Assembly (NCBI RefSeq): GCF_015752315.1
Contig: NZ_JADOVJ010000001.1
Span: 5,510,501 to 5,574,500, forward strand
Source: Nocardioides luteus
GTDB lineage: Bacteria > Actinomycetota > Actinomycetes > Propionibacteriales > Nocardioidaceae
DNA: 64,000 nt
Direction: 5' to 3'
Below the pieces are notes generated by a model. The model did not search any database. It saw nothing but the letters and a program-made list of their open reading frames with translations, and was not told the DNA's origin. A program made the translations under genes and the position numbers. This document shows positions 8,394-16,530 of the stretch, one piece after another; the first letter of the stretch is position 1; each line of letters opens with the position of its first letter.

Positions 8394-9182
8394 ATGGACG
8401 ACACGACCGAGGCCGAGGCCAAGCGCGACATGGTCGGCAAGGCGCTGCTGCTGCTGGACCGGCTCAGCGCCTACCCCTCCGGCGTACCGCTCTCCACGCT
8501 CAGCCGGGAGACCGGCTTCCCGCTCAGCACCTGCCACCGGCTCGCGGCGGCGCTGATCCGCGACGGCTACGCGAGCTTCGACGAGGACAGCAAGCGCTAC
8601 TCCCTCGGGCTCAAGGTCTTCTCGCTGGCCCAGTCCGTCGCCCATCGCCGCGGCTTCGCGGGCTCAGCCCTGCCCGCGCTGGAGGAGCTCACCGAGCAGA
8701 CCCGCGAGACCTCGCTGATGTCGGTCCGCTCGGACCACAACCAGCTCTACGTCCACCACGTCCAGGGGCCGCAGCAGGTCAGCGTGATCGGCACCCCCGG
8801 CGGCCTCGGCCCGCTGCACTGCACGTCGATGGGCAAGGTGCTGGTGGCGTTCGCCCCTGAGCCCGAGCGGAAACGGCTGGTCGACGACCTCGATCTGGTC
8901 GTGAAGACGCCGCGCACGATCTCCGATCGCGCCGGCTTCGCGGCGATGATCGAGCAGGTGCGCGAGCAGGGGTACGCGGTCGCGGACGAGGAGCACGAGA
9001 TCGGCATCCGCGCCCTCGGTGTGCCCGTGCTCGACCCGGACAACCATGCCGTCGCCGCCGTCTCGATCGCGGCGCCGTCCTACCGGATGGAGATGGACCG
9101 GATGCTCGAGCTGCTCCCGCACCTGCGGGCCGCCGCCCAGCACCTCGCGGTCGTGCTCCCGATCACCTCGCGGCGTACGTGA
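8394..9182 (+). CDS. IclR-family transcriptional regulator
   Basis: Ligand-responsive regulator (262 aa) of the standard IclR architecture. An N-terminal winged helix (KALLLLDRLSAYPSGVPLSTL … FPLSTCHRLAAALIRDGY) is followed by the effector domain with GLGPLHCTSMGKVLVAF and the C-terminal IRALGVPVLDPDNHAVAAVS, both family signatures. The start ATG 8394 is the first that keeps the HTH intact and lies 12 bases after the operator palindrome. Divergence from the MFS–FAH–KDG kinase–dehydrogenase operon implies that it senses a sugar acid or a 2-keto-3-deoxy intermediate. Its 3′ end overlaps the convergent lipoprotein gene by 20 bases. Confidence 0.92.
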   Translation: MDDTTEAEAKRDMVGKALLLLDRLSAYPSGVPLSTLSRETGFPLSTCHRLAAALIRDGYASFDEDSKRYSLGLKVFSLAQSVAHRRGFAGSALPALEELTEQTRETSLMSVRSDHNQLYVHHVQGPQQVSVIGTPGGLGPLHCTSMGKVLVAFAPEPERKRLVDDLDLVVKTPRTISDRAGFAAMIEQVREQGYAVADEEHEIGIRALGVPVLDPDNHAVAAVSIAAPSYRMEMDRMLELLPHLRAAAQHLAVVLPITSRRT

Positions 9183-9975
9183 GGACCTGCTGACCGATCG
9201 TCGAGAGCCTGCCCTCCTCGACCACCAGCTCCCAGCCGTGTCCGGCGTCCGCGGCCACGAACTCCGACGACGTGGCCTCCGCCAGCTCTCGGGCGGCATC
9301 GGCCTCCTCGGCACCGTCGGCGTCCTCGGAGATGGCGATCAGGCCCGGGGTCCGGATCGTGTCGGCGACCGAGGCCAGGTCGACACCGGCCCAGGTCGAC
9401 GGCCCCGACAGGTCGACCCAGCCGTCGACGTCGACCCCGGCGGCGACGGCCCGCACGGTCTGGCTGCCGCCCATCGACGCTCCGACCAGCACGACCGGCG
9501 CGTCCGGCCACTGCTTCTCGACCTCGCTCAGCACGGCCCGCACCTGCGGCACCGGGTCGTCCGGGTCCTCGATCCTGCAGTCGGCGGTGCCGTAGCCGCA
9601 CTGGTCGTACGAGATGCCGGCGACTCCCTGGAGAGCGGCCAGGATCGCGAAGTCACCCCATCCGCAGCGGTTGCCGTCGGTCTGGTGGAGCATCACCAGC
9701 ACCGCCGACGGGGCCGTGCCCTCCGGCGGGGCGAACCGGATGCCCGGCAGCGTGAGGTCCTTGCCGACGACCTGGAGCGGCTCGACCCCGGCGTCGGTCT
9801 CCGGCAGGAAGCAACCACCGAGCTCGCCCTTGAGGTACGGCCCGTCCGTCGGCAGCACCGGACCGGACTCCTTCGCCGCCGCTGAGCCGTCGTCCCCGCC
9901 GCTCTCCCCACCGCACCCGGCCAGCAGCACAGCCGCGATCGCCACGCCTGCCGCCACTCCCTTCACGCTCGTCAT
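9163..9975 (-). CDS. Lipoprotein with alpha/beta-hydrolase fold
   Basis: Exported lipoprotein (270 aa). A signal peptide MTSVKGVAAGVAIAAVLLAGC ends in the lipobox LLAGC, with the lipidated Cys at 21. The mature part has an alpha/beta-hydrolase core: VLVMLHQTDGN, GISYDQCGYG, the nucleophile elbow VLVGASMGGSQ (Ser in GxSxG) and a C-terminal AGHGWELV that supplies the catalytic His. A dienelactone-hydrolase-like or serine-esterase activity at the cell surface is likely; the substrate is unknown. The start codon lies inside a 22-bp palindrome shared with the divergent padR gene, so it is almost certainly the PadR target. Start-codon choice is supported by the signal peptide. Confidence 0.82.
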   Translation of the reverse strand: MTSVKGVAAGVAIAAVLLAGCGGESGGDDGSAAAKESGPVLPTDGPYLKGELGGCFLPETDAGVEPLQVVGKDLTLPGIRFAPPEGTAPSAVLVMLHQTDGNRCGWGDFAILAALQGVAGISYDQCGYGTADCRIEDPDDPVPQVRAVLSEVEKQWPDAPVVLVGASMGGSQTVRAVAAGVDVDGWVDLSGPSTWAGVDLASVADTIRTPGLIAISEDADGAEEADAARELAEATSSEFVAADAGHGWELVVEEGRLSTIGQQVLTYAAR

Positions 9976-9994
9976 ATGTCAATATTGACATATG
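9973..9994. promoter_or_regulatory. 22-bp palindrome covering both start codons, PadR operator
   Basis: A perfect 22-bp inverted repeat, each arm CATATGTCAAT, spans the whole 16-bp gap and both ATG codons of the divergent lipoprotein and padR genes. PadR proteins bind palindromes of the ATGTC/GACAT type. There is no room for a ribosome binding site on either side, so both mRNAs must be leaderless or nearly so, and bound regulator would block both starts. Confidence 0.78.
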
Positions 9995-10570
9995 CCAGAT
10001 CCCGGTGCAGCCACTTCCAACCTCGGCTTCGCGATCCTCGGCCTGCTGGCGCGACGTGCGTGCACCGGCTACGAGGTCGCCCAGCGGATGCGCCAGCCGA
10101 TCGGCTACTTCTGGACCGCCCGCCACTCGCAGATCTACCCGGAGCTGAATCGCCTCGACGCCGCCGGGCTGGTCGAGCACGAGGTCATCGAGGGAGCCGG
10201 TCCCCGACCGACGAAGCGCTACCGGATCACCGGTGCCGGCCAGGACGCGCTGGCCGCCTGGGTCGTCGGCGACCTCGAGCCCCAGCCCGTCCGCGACCTG
10301 GAGGTTCTCCGGCTGTGGTCGATCTGGACCGTCGAGCCCGCCGCGGCCGACGAGCTGGTCGCCCGGCTCGAGGCAACCCACCAGGACGTCCTCGACCGCT
10401 ACCTCGCCGAGCTGGCCGAGATCTCCGACGACCCCGGCGCTCGCGACCCCGCGAACCCGCTGTTCGCCAGCCGGATCACGCTCGAAGGAGGCATCCGGTC
10501 GCGGCGTACGACGTTGGAGTGGTGTGCCTGGATGCGCGCGGAGCTCGCCGCCGCCGAGCGACGGCGGTAG
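9992..10570 (+). CDS. PadR-family transcriptional regulator
   Basis: PadR-type repressor (192 aa): an N-terminal winged helix (LGFAILGLLARRACTGYEVAQRM, then the HSQIYPELNRLDAAGLVEHE recognition region and the wing RPTKRYRITGAG) and a C-terminal helical dimerisation domain (Vir_C type) with the LEWCAWMRAEL end. ATG 9992 is the only start that keeps the first helix, and it sits in the operator palindrome. The gene is divergent from the hydrolase lipoprotein, which it probably represses together with itself. The inducer is unknown. Confidence 0.9.
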   Translation: MPDPGAATSNLGFAILGLLARRACTGYEVAQRMRQPIGYFWTARHSQIYPELNRLDAAGLVEHEVIEGAGPRPTKRYRITGAGQDALAAWVVGDLEPQPVRDLEVLRLWSIWTVEPAAADELVARLEATHQDVLDRYLAELAEISDDPGARDPANPLFASRITLEGGIRSRRTTLEWCAWMRAELAAAERRR

Positions 10571-10592
10571 CCCGCGCGCATCCCGGCGCCGC

Positions 10593-10937
10593 TCAGGCCG
10601 AGACCGTACGCAGCGCGATGATCGCGACCGAGACGACCGCGAAGACCGCGGCCGGGGCGATCGCCGTGTCCCGCACCCGGACGTGCGCGATGACCGCGCC
10701 GATGAAGTACAGCAGCGTGCCGATCGCGGCCGCGACCCCGAGCGGCCACCAGAACAGGCCGATGATCAGACCGGCCGCGCCGGCGATCTCGAGCAGCGCC
10801 AGGATCGGCACGATCCGGGTGACGCCGACCTTCTCCAGGGTCTCGGCCTGGGCCGGGTTGTGGGTCAGCTTCCCGTACGCCGAGAACAGCAGCAGCAGGG
10901 CGAACAGGATGCTCAGGACGAGCGTGGCGATGAACAT
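10593..10937 (-). CDS. DoxX-family membrane protein
   Basis: Small integral membrane protein (114 aa) with four predicted helices beginning FIATLVLSILFALLLLFSAYGKL. The first helix ends with the family pattern SAYGKLTHNP; LALLEIAGAAGLIIGLFWWPLG and AVIAHVRVRD are typical of DoxX/DoxX-like proteins, whose role is not settled. The start at 10937 has AGGAG eight bases upstream; a longer frame upstream is a Pro/Gly-rich shadow of the divergent tetR gene. The gene faces away from a TetR regulator 92 bp off, which is its likely controller. Confidence 0.85.
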   Translation of the reverse strand: MFIATLVLSILFALLLLFSAYGKLTHNPAQAETLEKVGVTRIVPILALLEIAGAAGLIIGLFWWPLGVAAAIGTLLYFIGAVIAHVRVRDTAIAPAAVFAVVSVAIIALRTVSA

Positions 10938-11029
10938 GCGATGGTCTCCTAGATGATCCGGACTGATGTCTCCGGTATAGAAGCGGAGAGTGGTCCCCGG
11001 TATTCCCGGAGCCGTCGTAGGCTGGTGCC

Positions 11030-11785
11030 ATGGGGTGCCCGAAGGATCGCGACGAACGCCCGGAACGCCCCCCGGAACGCCCCCCGGAACGACCCCCGGA
11101 ACGGGCCCAGGCACGGCCCCGGCGGCCGGCACGTGCGGAGCGGCGCGACAGCATCCGCAACCGCGAGCGGATCGTCGCGGCGGCGCAGGCCGTCTTCCAG
11201 CGCGACGGGATCCACGCGCCTCTCGACCACATCGCGGCGGAGGCCGGCGTCGGCTCCGGCACCCTCTACCGGCACTTCCCCGACCGCGTCGAGCTCTGGA
11301 AGTCGGTCCTCGCCGAGCCGCTGCAGGCTCACCTCGCCACCGCGCAGGCGGCGCTGTCGGCCGACGACCCGTGGGACGGACTCGTCGCCTACCTCACCGC
11401 GAGCTGCGAGCTCGAGGCCGCCGCCTCCGGCTACGTGAATCTGATGTCCACGCACTTCGAAGGCGGCTCCGAGCTCGCCGTCCTCCGTGCGGAGATCCAG
11501 CAGACGATCGAGGCCGTGGTGCACCGCGCGGTCGACACGGGCGCGGTCCGCCCGGACCTGGCCCCCGAGGACCTGCTCTTCGTGGTCCTCTCCCACAGCA
11601 AGGTCATCGAGGTGACCGGAACCATCGCGCCGGAGGCTTGGCGGCGCAACCTGGCCTTCTACCTCGACGCGTTCCGCCCCGGGGCCGCGCATCCCATCGA
11701 CGTCCCGCCGCTCACGCCACGCCAGATCCTGCTGAGCCTGCTGGTGCCGAGCGCCCGGTCACGGCGACGCGGCCGGACGACCTGA
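11030..11785 (+). CDS. TetR-family regulator with ERPP-repeat N-terminus
   Basis: TetR repressor (251 aa). The HTH is at about residues 43–90: RERIVAAAQAVFQRDGIHAPLDHIAAEAGVGSGTLYRHFPDR. A ligand-binding C-terminal domain follows (TetR_C_33-like, ending in LTPRQILLSLL). Before the HTH is an unusual Arg/Pro/Glu-rich tail built from four tandem 12-bp units at 11061–11108, encoding repeated PERPPER. Such a basic tail may add DNA contacts or may be slippage-generated. The start could lie further downstream, since no strong ribosome binding site is visible. The likely target is the divergent DoxX gene. Confidence 0.86.
   Translation: MGCPKDRDERPERPPERPPERPPERAQARPRRPARAERRDSIRNRERIVAAAQAVFQRDGIHAPLDHIAAEAGVGSGTLYRHFPDRVELWKSVLAEPLQAHLATAQAALSADDPWDGLVAYLTASCELEAAASGYVNLMSTHFEGGSELAVLRAEIQQTIEAVVHRAVDTGAVRPDLAPEDLLFVVLSHSKVIEVTGTIAPEAWRRNLAFYLDAFRPGAAHPIDVPPLTPRQILLSLLVPSARSRRRGRTT
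11061..11108 (+). repeat. Four tandem 12-bp units in tetR
   Basis: Units beginning CGGAACG repeat at 11061, 11073, 11085 and 11097. The first two are identical, and the third and fourth differ by one to three bases. The 12-bp period keeps the frame and encodes ERPP-type repeats. Confidence 0.85.
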
Positions 11786-11812
11786 GACGACACCCGCGGG
11801 GCGGGGCGCAGA

Positions 11813-12670
11813 TCAACCAGCGGCCGGGTGGTGCCTCTGCACGAAGGCGAGCGCGGTCTCGGCGACCTCGCGCCAGCCGCTGTCGATGGTCAGGGAGTGG
11901 CCGCGGCCCGGGATCTCGACGAACTCGGTGACGGCGTGCGTGTTGTGGGCGTGCTTCTTGTACGCAGCGTGCGTGATGGCGTGCGGGACGGTGTGGTCCT
12001 TCTCGCCGGAGATGAGCAGGATCGGCCCGCGGTTCTCGGCCTTGTAGTCGACCCTGGTCTCGCTGAACGGGTTCAGGTTGGCGACCGCGGCCTGGAAGAT
12101 CGGGACTCCCGAGGCGGCGACGTGGTACTCGTCGTAGAGCTTCTTCGACTCCTCCTCGGTGAGGTTGTTCGTCCAGCCGTACCGGAACTCGTCATAGGTC
12201 AGGGTGACCGACCGGCGGGCGTTGGCCGGGTTCCCGAGGACCGGAGATCCGGCCTTGAGCGCCGACGGCGGCAGCGGGAGCACGCCGCGACCCGGCGCCG
12301 GGTCGATCGACACCGTGGCTGCCGACGCGCCCTCGCCGGCGATCTTCTGGGCGATGAGCCCGCCGAAGGAGTGACCGACGACGGCCGGGGTGGCGCTCAG
12401 CCCGCCGATCGCCTCCAGGTAGTGGTCGGTGACGGCCTGGACCATCTTGCGGGCGAACACCTCGGGGTGCTGGCGTGCTTCCTCGATGGTCTCGGGGTCG
12501 TCGGGCCACCCGGGGGCGATGGTCGCGTAGCCGTTCTCCTCGAAGAGGGAGCGCCAGCGGTCCCAGCTGCTGGAGAGCAGCCAGAGGCCGTGCACGAACG
12601 CGACGACGGGCCGACCGTCCGCGTTGGCTCGTTCGATCTCGTCGAGTTCCCGTGAGGTGAGGGCGGACAT
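11813..12670 (-). CDS. Alpha/beta hydrolase (serine nucleophile)
   Basis: Cytoplasmic alpha/beta hydrolase (285 aa) without a signal peptide. It shows VVAFVHGLWLLSSSWDRW (oxyanion strand HG), the nucleophile elbow VVGHSFGGLIAQ with Ser, an acid in LLISGEKDHTVP, and the catalytic His in PGRGHSLTID. These are the motifs of haloperoxidase/esterase-like hydrolases. AAGGGAG lies nine bases before ATG 12670. A close paralogue is divergently encoded at 12867; they share layout and segments such as the start of the core, APGWP and TLTFDQFRY/TLTYDEFRY, so the pair arose by duplication and inversion. The substrate is unknown. Confidence 0.85.
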   Translation of the reverse strand: MSALTSRELDEIERANADGRPVVAFVHGLWLLSSSWDRWRSLFEENGYATIAPGWPDDPETIEEARQHPEVFARKMVQAVTDHYLEAIGGLSATPAVVGHSFGGLIAQKIAGEGASAATVSIDPAPGRGVLPLPPSALKAGSPVLGNPANARRSVTLTYDEFRYGWTNNLTEEESKKLYDEYHVAASGVPIFQAAVANLNPFSETRVDYKAENRGPILLISGEKDHTVPHAITHAAYKKHAHNTHAVTEFVEIPGRGHSLTIDSGWREVAETALAFVQRHHPAAG

Positions 12671-12866
12671 GGTGGAGCTCCCTTCGCGAATGGCCAGGTG
12701 GTTGGCCGTGTCCTCACGCTAGTCAGCGTCCCGCGCACGGATCTCGTCTTTCCGTGACCGATTTCCGGCCTGGAGTGACAACCTCGCGGGGACGAGGACG
12801 CGGGCGCGTCGGCGTACTAGCGTCGGGCGGGACGACTCACCGATCCCGGCAGCCAGAGGAGGAGCC

Positions 12867-13751
12867 TTGACGTCGACGGTGACCTCCGCGGAGCTGCAAC
12901 AGGTCGAGTCCGCCAACCGCTCAGGACGTCCGGTCGTGGTGTTGGTGCACGGCATGTTCGTCCACGCGAGCAGCTGGCGGCAGTGGCGGACCCTCTTCGA
13001 GGGCGCCGGCTACGCGACCGTGGCGCCCGGGTGGCCCGGTGAGGCCGATGCGGTGGACGGGGCTCGCGCCGACGGTGGCCCCACCGACCGGCAGGACCTG
13101 CGCTCGGTGCTCGCGCACCACCGGCACCTCCTCGACCGGTTGGACCGGCAGCCGGCGCTGATCGGTCACTGCGCGGGCGGCTGGGTCGTCCAGCGGCTCG
13201 CCTCGGAGGGACTCGCCTCGGTCACGGTGGCGATGGAGCCCACCCCGTTCCGCGGGGTGCTGCCGGTCCCGCTCAGCACCGTGCGCTCGACCCTGCCCGT
13301 GCTGGCCAGGCCTCGGCGCTACCGGCACGCCACCACCCTGACGTTCGACCAGTTCCGCTACTCGTGGGGCAACGCGCTCGGCGTGGACGAGGCGCGTGAG
13401 CTCTACGAGCAGCACCACGTGCCTGCTCCCGGCGCAGCGCTGTTCCAGTCGGCGGCGGCGAACCTGAGCCCGTGGTCACCGACCCGGATCGACACCCGCG
13501 CGGCCGACCGCGGGCCGCTCCTTCTCGTCGCGGGCGCCGAGGACCGGCAGGCGACCTGGTCGATGACGCATGCCGCCTATCGGCGCCACCGCCGCAACCC
13601 GCACCCCACCGAGATCGTCGAGATGCCTCACCGGGGACACACGATGCCCTTCGACCACGGCTGGTCGGAGGTGGCTCTGCTCGCGCTGTCGTTCATCGAA
13701 CGGCACATCCCGTCGCCGCCCCTCCCGGCCGCTCGTCCACAAAAAGCATGA
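12867..13751 (+). CDS. Alpha/beta hydrolase paralogue with Cys nucleophile
   Basis: Paralogue (294 aa) of the hydrolase at 11813–12670. It has VVVLVHGMFVHASSWRQW, APGWP, LLLVAGAEDRQ and MPHRGHTMPFDHGW with the catalytic His, but the nucleophile elbow reads LIGHCAGGWVVQ: Cys replaces the usual Ser. Cys nucleophiles occur in dienelactone hydrolases, so this may be active with altered chemistry or may be a non-hydrolytic derivative. The start is TTG 12867, four bases after AGGAGG; GTG 12879 is the alternative. Its promoter and that of the paralogue lie in the 196-bp gap between them. An AraC regulator follows on the same strand. Confidence 0.83.
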   Translation: MTSTVTSAELQQVESANRSGRPVVVLVHGMFVHASSWRQWRTLFEGAGYATVAPGWPGEADAVDGARADGGPTDRQDLRSVLAHHRHLLDRLDRQPALIGHCAGGWVVQRLASEGLASVTVAMEPTPFRGVLPVPLSTVRSTLPVLARPRRYRHATTLTFDQFRYSWGNALGVDEARELYEQHHVPAPGAALFQSAAANLSPWSPTRIDTRAADRGPLLLVAGAEDRQATWSMTHAAYRRHRRNPHPTEIVEMPHRGHTMPFDHGWSEVALLALSFIERHIPSPPLPAARPQKA

Positions 13752-13835
13752 ACCCGACACCGACTCGGAGCCTCGAGACGCCTCCGCGCCCTAGGCTCGG
13801 CGGCGTACGACCAGCGGGGCCGAAGGGAGACCCGG

Positions 13836-14804
13836 ATGGACACTGTTCGGCTCGACGCTGAACTCTTCGCGCCCCGGGACCGCGAAGAGGCCATCCGGGC
13901 GATCATCTGGGACAGCGTCGTCAGGGTCGAGATCCAGCAGCAGCCCGATCCCGAGCAGATCCGCGTCCATGCACGCATCGCCGACCTGGGGGCGCTCAAC
14001 ATCTGCTCGGTCCGGGCCAACGCGACGACCATCGAGCGTACGTCCGCACTCGCCGCGGATCCCACCGATGCGTACCTCTTCGTCGGCCTGCAGCTCTCCG
14101 GCACCAGCATCGTGGTGCAGGGCGACCACGAAGCCGTCCTCCGGCCGGGAGACCTCGCGGTCTACGACACCCGCCGGCCCTACACGCTCCTGAACGACCA
14201 CGGCATCCACCAGCACTACTTCCGGGTGCCGATCGGCGCGCTCGCACTTCCCGGCCGGGCGCTGGAGGCGGTGACCGCCGTACGTCTGGACGGCCGCCGC
14301 CCGCTGGCGCGGGCGACCGCGGGATATCTGGGGCATCTGGCCGACAGCGTCGGCGATCTCTCGGCCGCCGAGGCGGCGCAGGCCACCGCCCCGACCATCG
14401 GTCTCATCAGAACCCTTCTCACCGCTCAGCTCCTGGAGTCGCCGCTCCGCCGTGAGCACCTCGAGGACAGCCTCGAGACACGGATCCTCGAATACATCCG
14501 CGTGCACCTGGGCGACCGCGACCTGTCCCCACGTCGGATCGCCGCCGCTCACCACATCTCGGTGCGCCATCTCTACCGGCTGATGGGCAGGTCCGGCATC
14601 GTCCTCGGCGACTGGATCCGCGAGCGGCGTCTCGAGCGGTGCCGGGACGAGCTGGCAGACCCGATGGGCCGTACGACGATCGCCGAGGTTGCCCACACGT
14701 GGGGTTTCTCGGACCCGTCGCAGTTCGGCCGGGCCTTCAAGCGTGTCTACGCCATGACCCCGCGCGAGTGGATGCACATCAGCCGGGCGCAGTCACCGGA
14801 CTGA
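13836..14804 (+). CDS. AraC-family transcriptional regulator
   Basis: Transcriptional activator (322 aa) with an N-terminal cupin-like ligand domain of the AraC_binding_2 type (the LQLSGTSIVVQGDHEAVLRPGDLAVYDT segment) and a C-terminal double HTH: ILEYIRVHLGDRDLSPRRIAAAHHISVRHLYRLM, then TTIAEVAHTWGFSDPSQFGRAFKRVYAMTPREW, the AraC signature. GAAGGGAG precedes ATG 13836. A TAGGCT hexamer near 13793 is a possible −10. The divergent hydrolase pair upstream and the convergent TetR–P450 block downstream are possible targets; neither is proven. Confidence 0.9.
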   Translation: MDTVRLDAELFAPRDREEAIRAIIWDSVVRVEIQQQPDPEQIRVHARIADLGALNICSVRANATTIERTSALAADPTDAYLFVGLQLSGTSIVVQGDHEAVLRPGDLAVYDTRRPYTLLNDHGIHQHYFRVPIGALALPGRALEAVTAVRLDGRRPLARATAGYLGHLADSVGDLSAAEAAQATAPTIGLIRTLLTAQLLESPLRREHLEDSLETRILEYIRVHLGDRDLSPRRIAAAHHISVRHLYRLMGRSGIVLGDWIRERRLERCRDELADPMGRTTIAEVAHTWGFSDPSQFGRAFKRVYAMTPREWMHISRAQSPD

Positions 14805-14806
14805 CC

Positions 14807-15340
14807 TCATCGAGGGACGGGCAGGAACCGCTCCAGCAGACGCCGCTCGGTGGCTGCGTCCTCGCCGGGCTCGGTGAGGAACGACAGGATGATGCGCAGC
14901 ACCCAGTCGGCGAGGTCGGGGTCCTCGTCGCCGGAGGCGAGGTAGCTCTGCGCGACACCGCGGATGATCGGGGAGTCGCGGAGCACCTCGCGCAGGAGGG
15001 TGCTGTCGCCGGAGTACCAGGCGGCGAGGTGGGGGCGCTCGCGTACGGCGGCGAGGCAGGCGAGGACGGCATCGACCACGCGACGCCGCGGGTCGGAGAT
15101 GTCGGCCACGGCCTGCCCGACCTGCGTGGTGATCAGCCGCGCCTCGCGGTGCGCGAAGGCGTGGATCAGGGCCTGCCGGTTCTCGAAGTAGCGATACAGG
15201 GTCGCCCGCGAGCAGCCGGCCGCGCGGGCCACCTCGTCCATGCCCGGCCTGTCGACGCCGCGCTCCACGAACAGCGCGCCCGCGGCGTCGAGGATCCGCT
15301 CGGCGGCGAGCTCGCTCCGCTCCGCCTCCAGCCAGCTCAT
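14807..15340 (-). CDS. TetR-family regulator downstream of P450
   Basis: TetR repressor (177 aa). The N-terminal HTH is AAERILDAAGALFVERGVDRPGMDEVARAAGCSRATLYRYFENR. ATG 15340 overlaps the P450 stop by four bases (ATGA), which favours it over the longer reading that runs back into the P450 gene. The C-terminal half is helical with a WYSGDSTLLREVL segment resembling regulators of oxidative pathways. Co-transcription with the P450 and the inverted repeat at the P450 start argue for autoregulation of the P450–tetR unit. It ends three bases before the convergent AraC gene stop. Confidence 0.88.
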   Translation of the reverse strand: MSWLEAERSELAAERILDAAGALFVERGVDRPGMDEVARAAGCSRATLYRYFENRQALIHAFAHREARLITTQVGQAVADISDPRRRVVDAVLACLAAVRERPHLAAWYSGDSTLLREVLRDSPIIRGVAQSYLASGDEDPDLADWVLRIILSFLTEPGEDAATERRLLERFLPVPR

Positions 15341-16530
15341 GCGGTCACCTCGACGCGGAGGCTGACCGGCCTGCGTACGTAGCTCCCCGGCGCCCACGCC
15401 ACGGAGTCGTGGTCGACGGTGAAGGACGGGATCCGGGTGAGGATCTCGGTGAGAGTCACGCGACCCATCATCCGGGCCGCGGCGGCGCCCAGGCAGTGGT
15501 GCGCGCCGTGGGCGAAGGTCAGGATCTGTCGGGGGTTGCGCGTGACGTCGAGCTCCTCGGCGTCGGCGCCGAAGGCGCGCGGGTCCCGGTTGGCGGCCGC
15601 GTAGCAGAGCAGGACCTTCTTCCCCGCGGGGATCGTGACGCCGTGGAGCCTGACGTCGCGGGTCGTGGTCCGGGCGAGCCCCTGGACCGGCGAGGTGAGC
15701 CGCAGCAGCTCCTCGACCGCAGCAGGGACGTCCTGCAGCGCGAGCTCGCGCTGGTCGGGTCGCACCGCCAGCAGCGGCAGCCCGCCGCCGAGCAGCCCGG
15801 TCGTCGTGTCGTTGCCACCGGCCACCATCGTGAACGCGAACGCGAGCACCCGCAGCAGACCGGCGTCGTCGTCGGCCTCGCCGGCGGCGACGAGATGGGA
15901 GACGGTGTCGTCGCCGGGATCACGGCGGCGTCGCTCGATGAGCTCGGCGAAGTAGCCCATCAGCTCGGCGGCGGCCCCGGCCCCGATGGCCTCGTCCTGT
16001 GCCGCGTTGGCCGTGACGATCGCGTCGGTCCAGACGTCGAACCGGCCCCAGTCCTCCTCGGGAACGCCGAGGTAGTGGGCCACGACCATGCTCGGCAGCG
16101 GCTTGAACAGCTCCGCGACGATGTCGCCGCCACCGGCCGCCCTGATCGCGTCGATGCGCTCGCTGACGAACCGGGTGACCCGAGGCGTCACGTCCTCGAC
16201 CTGCTTGGGCGTGAAGCCGCGGTTCACCAGCTTGCGGAACGCCGTGTGGGCCGGCGGATCGGTCATCACCATCGGCGGGTTCTCGGCCAGACCGATCCGC
16301 TCGAGCTCGTCGTGCGCCGTCGTCAGGCCCCCGGTCGAGCTGAACGTCTCGTGGTCGCGCACCGCCGAGAAGACGTCGTCGTGCCTGGTCAGGACCCAGT
16401 AGTCACTCCGAACGACATGGTGGACCGGGTCGTGCTCGCGCAGCGCGGCGTACATCGGCCAGGGGTCGGCCCACGAGGGCCTGGTCGGCGGGACGTACGC
16501 GGCGATCCCGTGAGACACATCGCTAGTCAT
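15337..16530 (-). CDS. Cytochrome P450
   Basis: Soluble bacterial P450 monooxygenase (397 aa), class I type needing separate ferredoxin partners; none are encoded here. Diagnostic motifs are the I-helix MVAGGNDTTTGLL (acid-Thr pair), EELLR of the K-helix ExxR, TRTTTRDVRLHG, and the heme loop FAHGAHHCLGAAAAR with the thiolate Cys at about residue 346. The substrate is not predictable; the DPPAHTAFRKLVNRGFTPKQV segment resembles CYP families that hydroxylate terpenoids, steroids or fatty acids. It has its own promoter (TTGACA at 16561–16566, 17-bp spacer, GATTCT at 16538–16543) inside the end of the cupin gene, making the mRNA nearly leaderless. TetR overlaps its 3′ end. Confidence 0.93.
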   Translation of the reverse strand: MTSDVSHGIAAYVPPTRPSWADPWPMYAALREHDPVHHVVRSDYWVLTRHDDVFSAVRDHETFSSTGGLTTAHDELERIGLAENPPMVMTDPPAHTAFRKLVNRGFTPKQVEDVTPRVTRFVSERIDAIRAAGGGDIVAELFKPLPSMVVAHYLGVPEEDWGRFDVWTDAIVTANAAQDEAIGAGAAAELMGYFAELIERRRRDPGDDTVSHLVAAGEADDDAGLLRVLAFAFTMVAGGNDTTTGLLGGGLPLLAVRPDQRELALQDVPAAVEELLRLTSPVQGLARTTTRDVRLHGVTIPAGKKVLLCYAAANRDPRAFGADAEELDVTRNPRQILTFAHGAHHCLGAAAARMMGRVTLTEILTRIPSFTVDHDSVAWAPGSYVRRPVSLRVEVTA

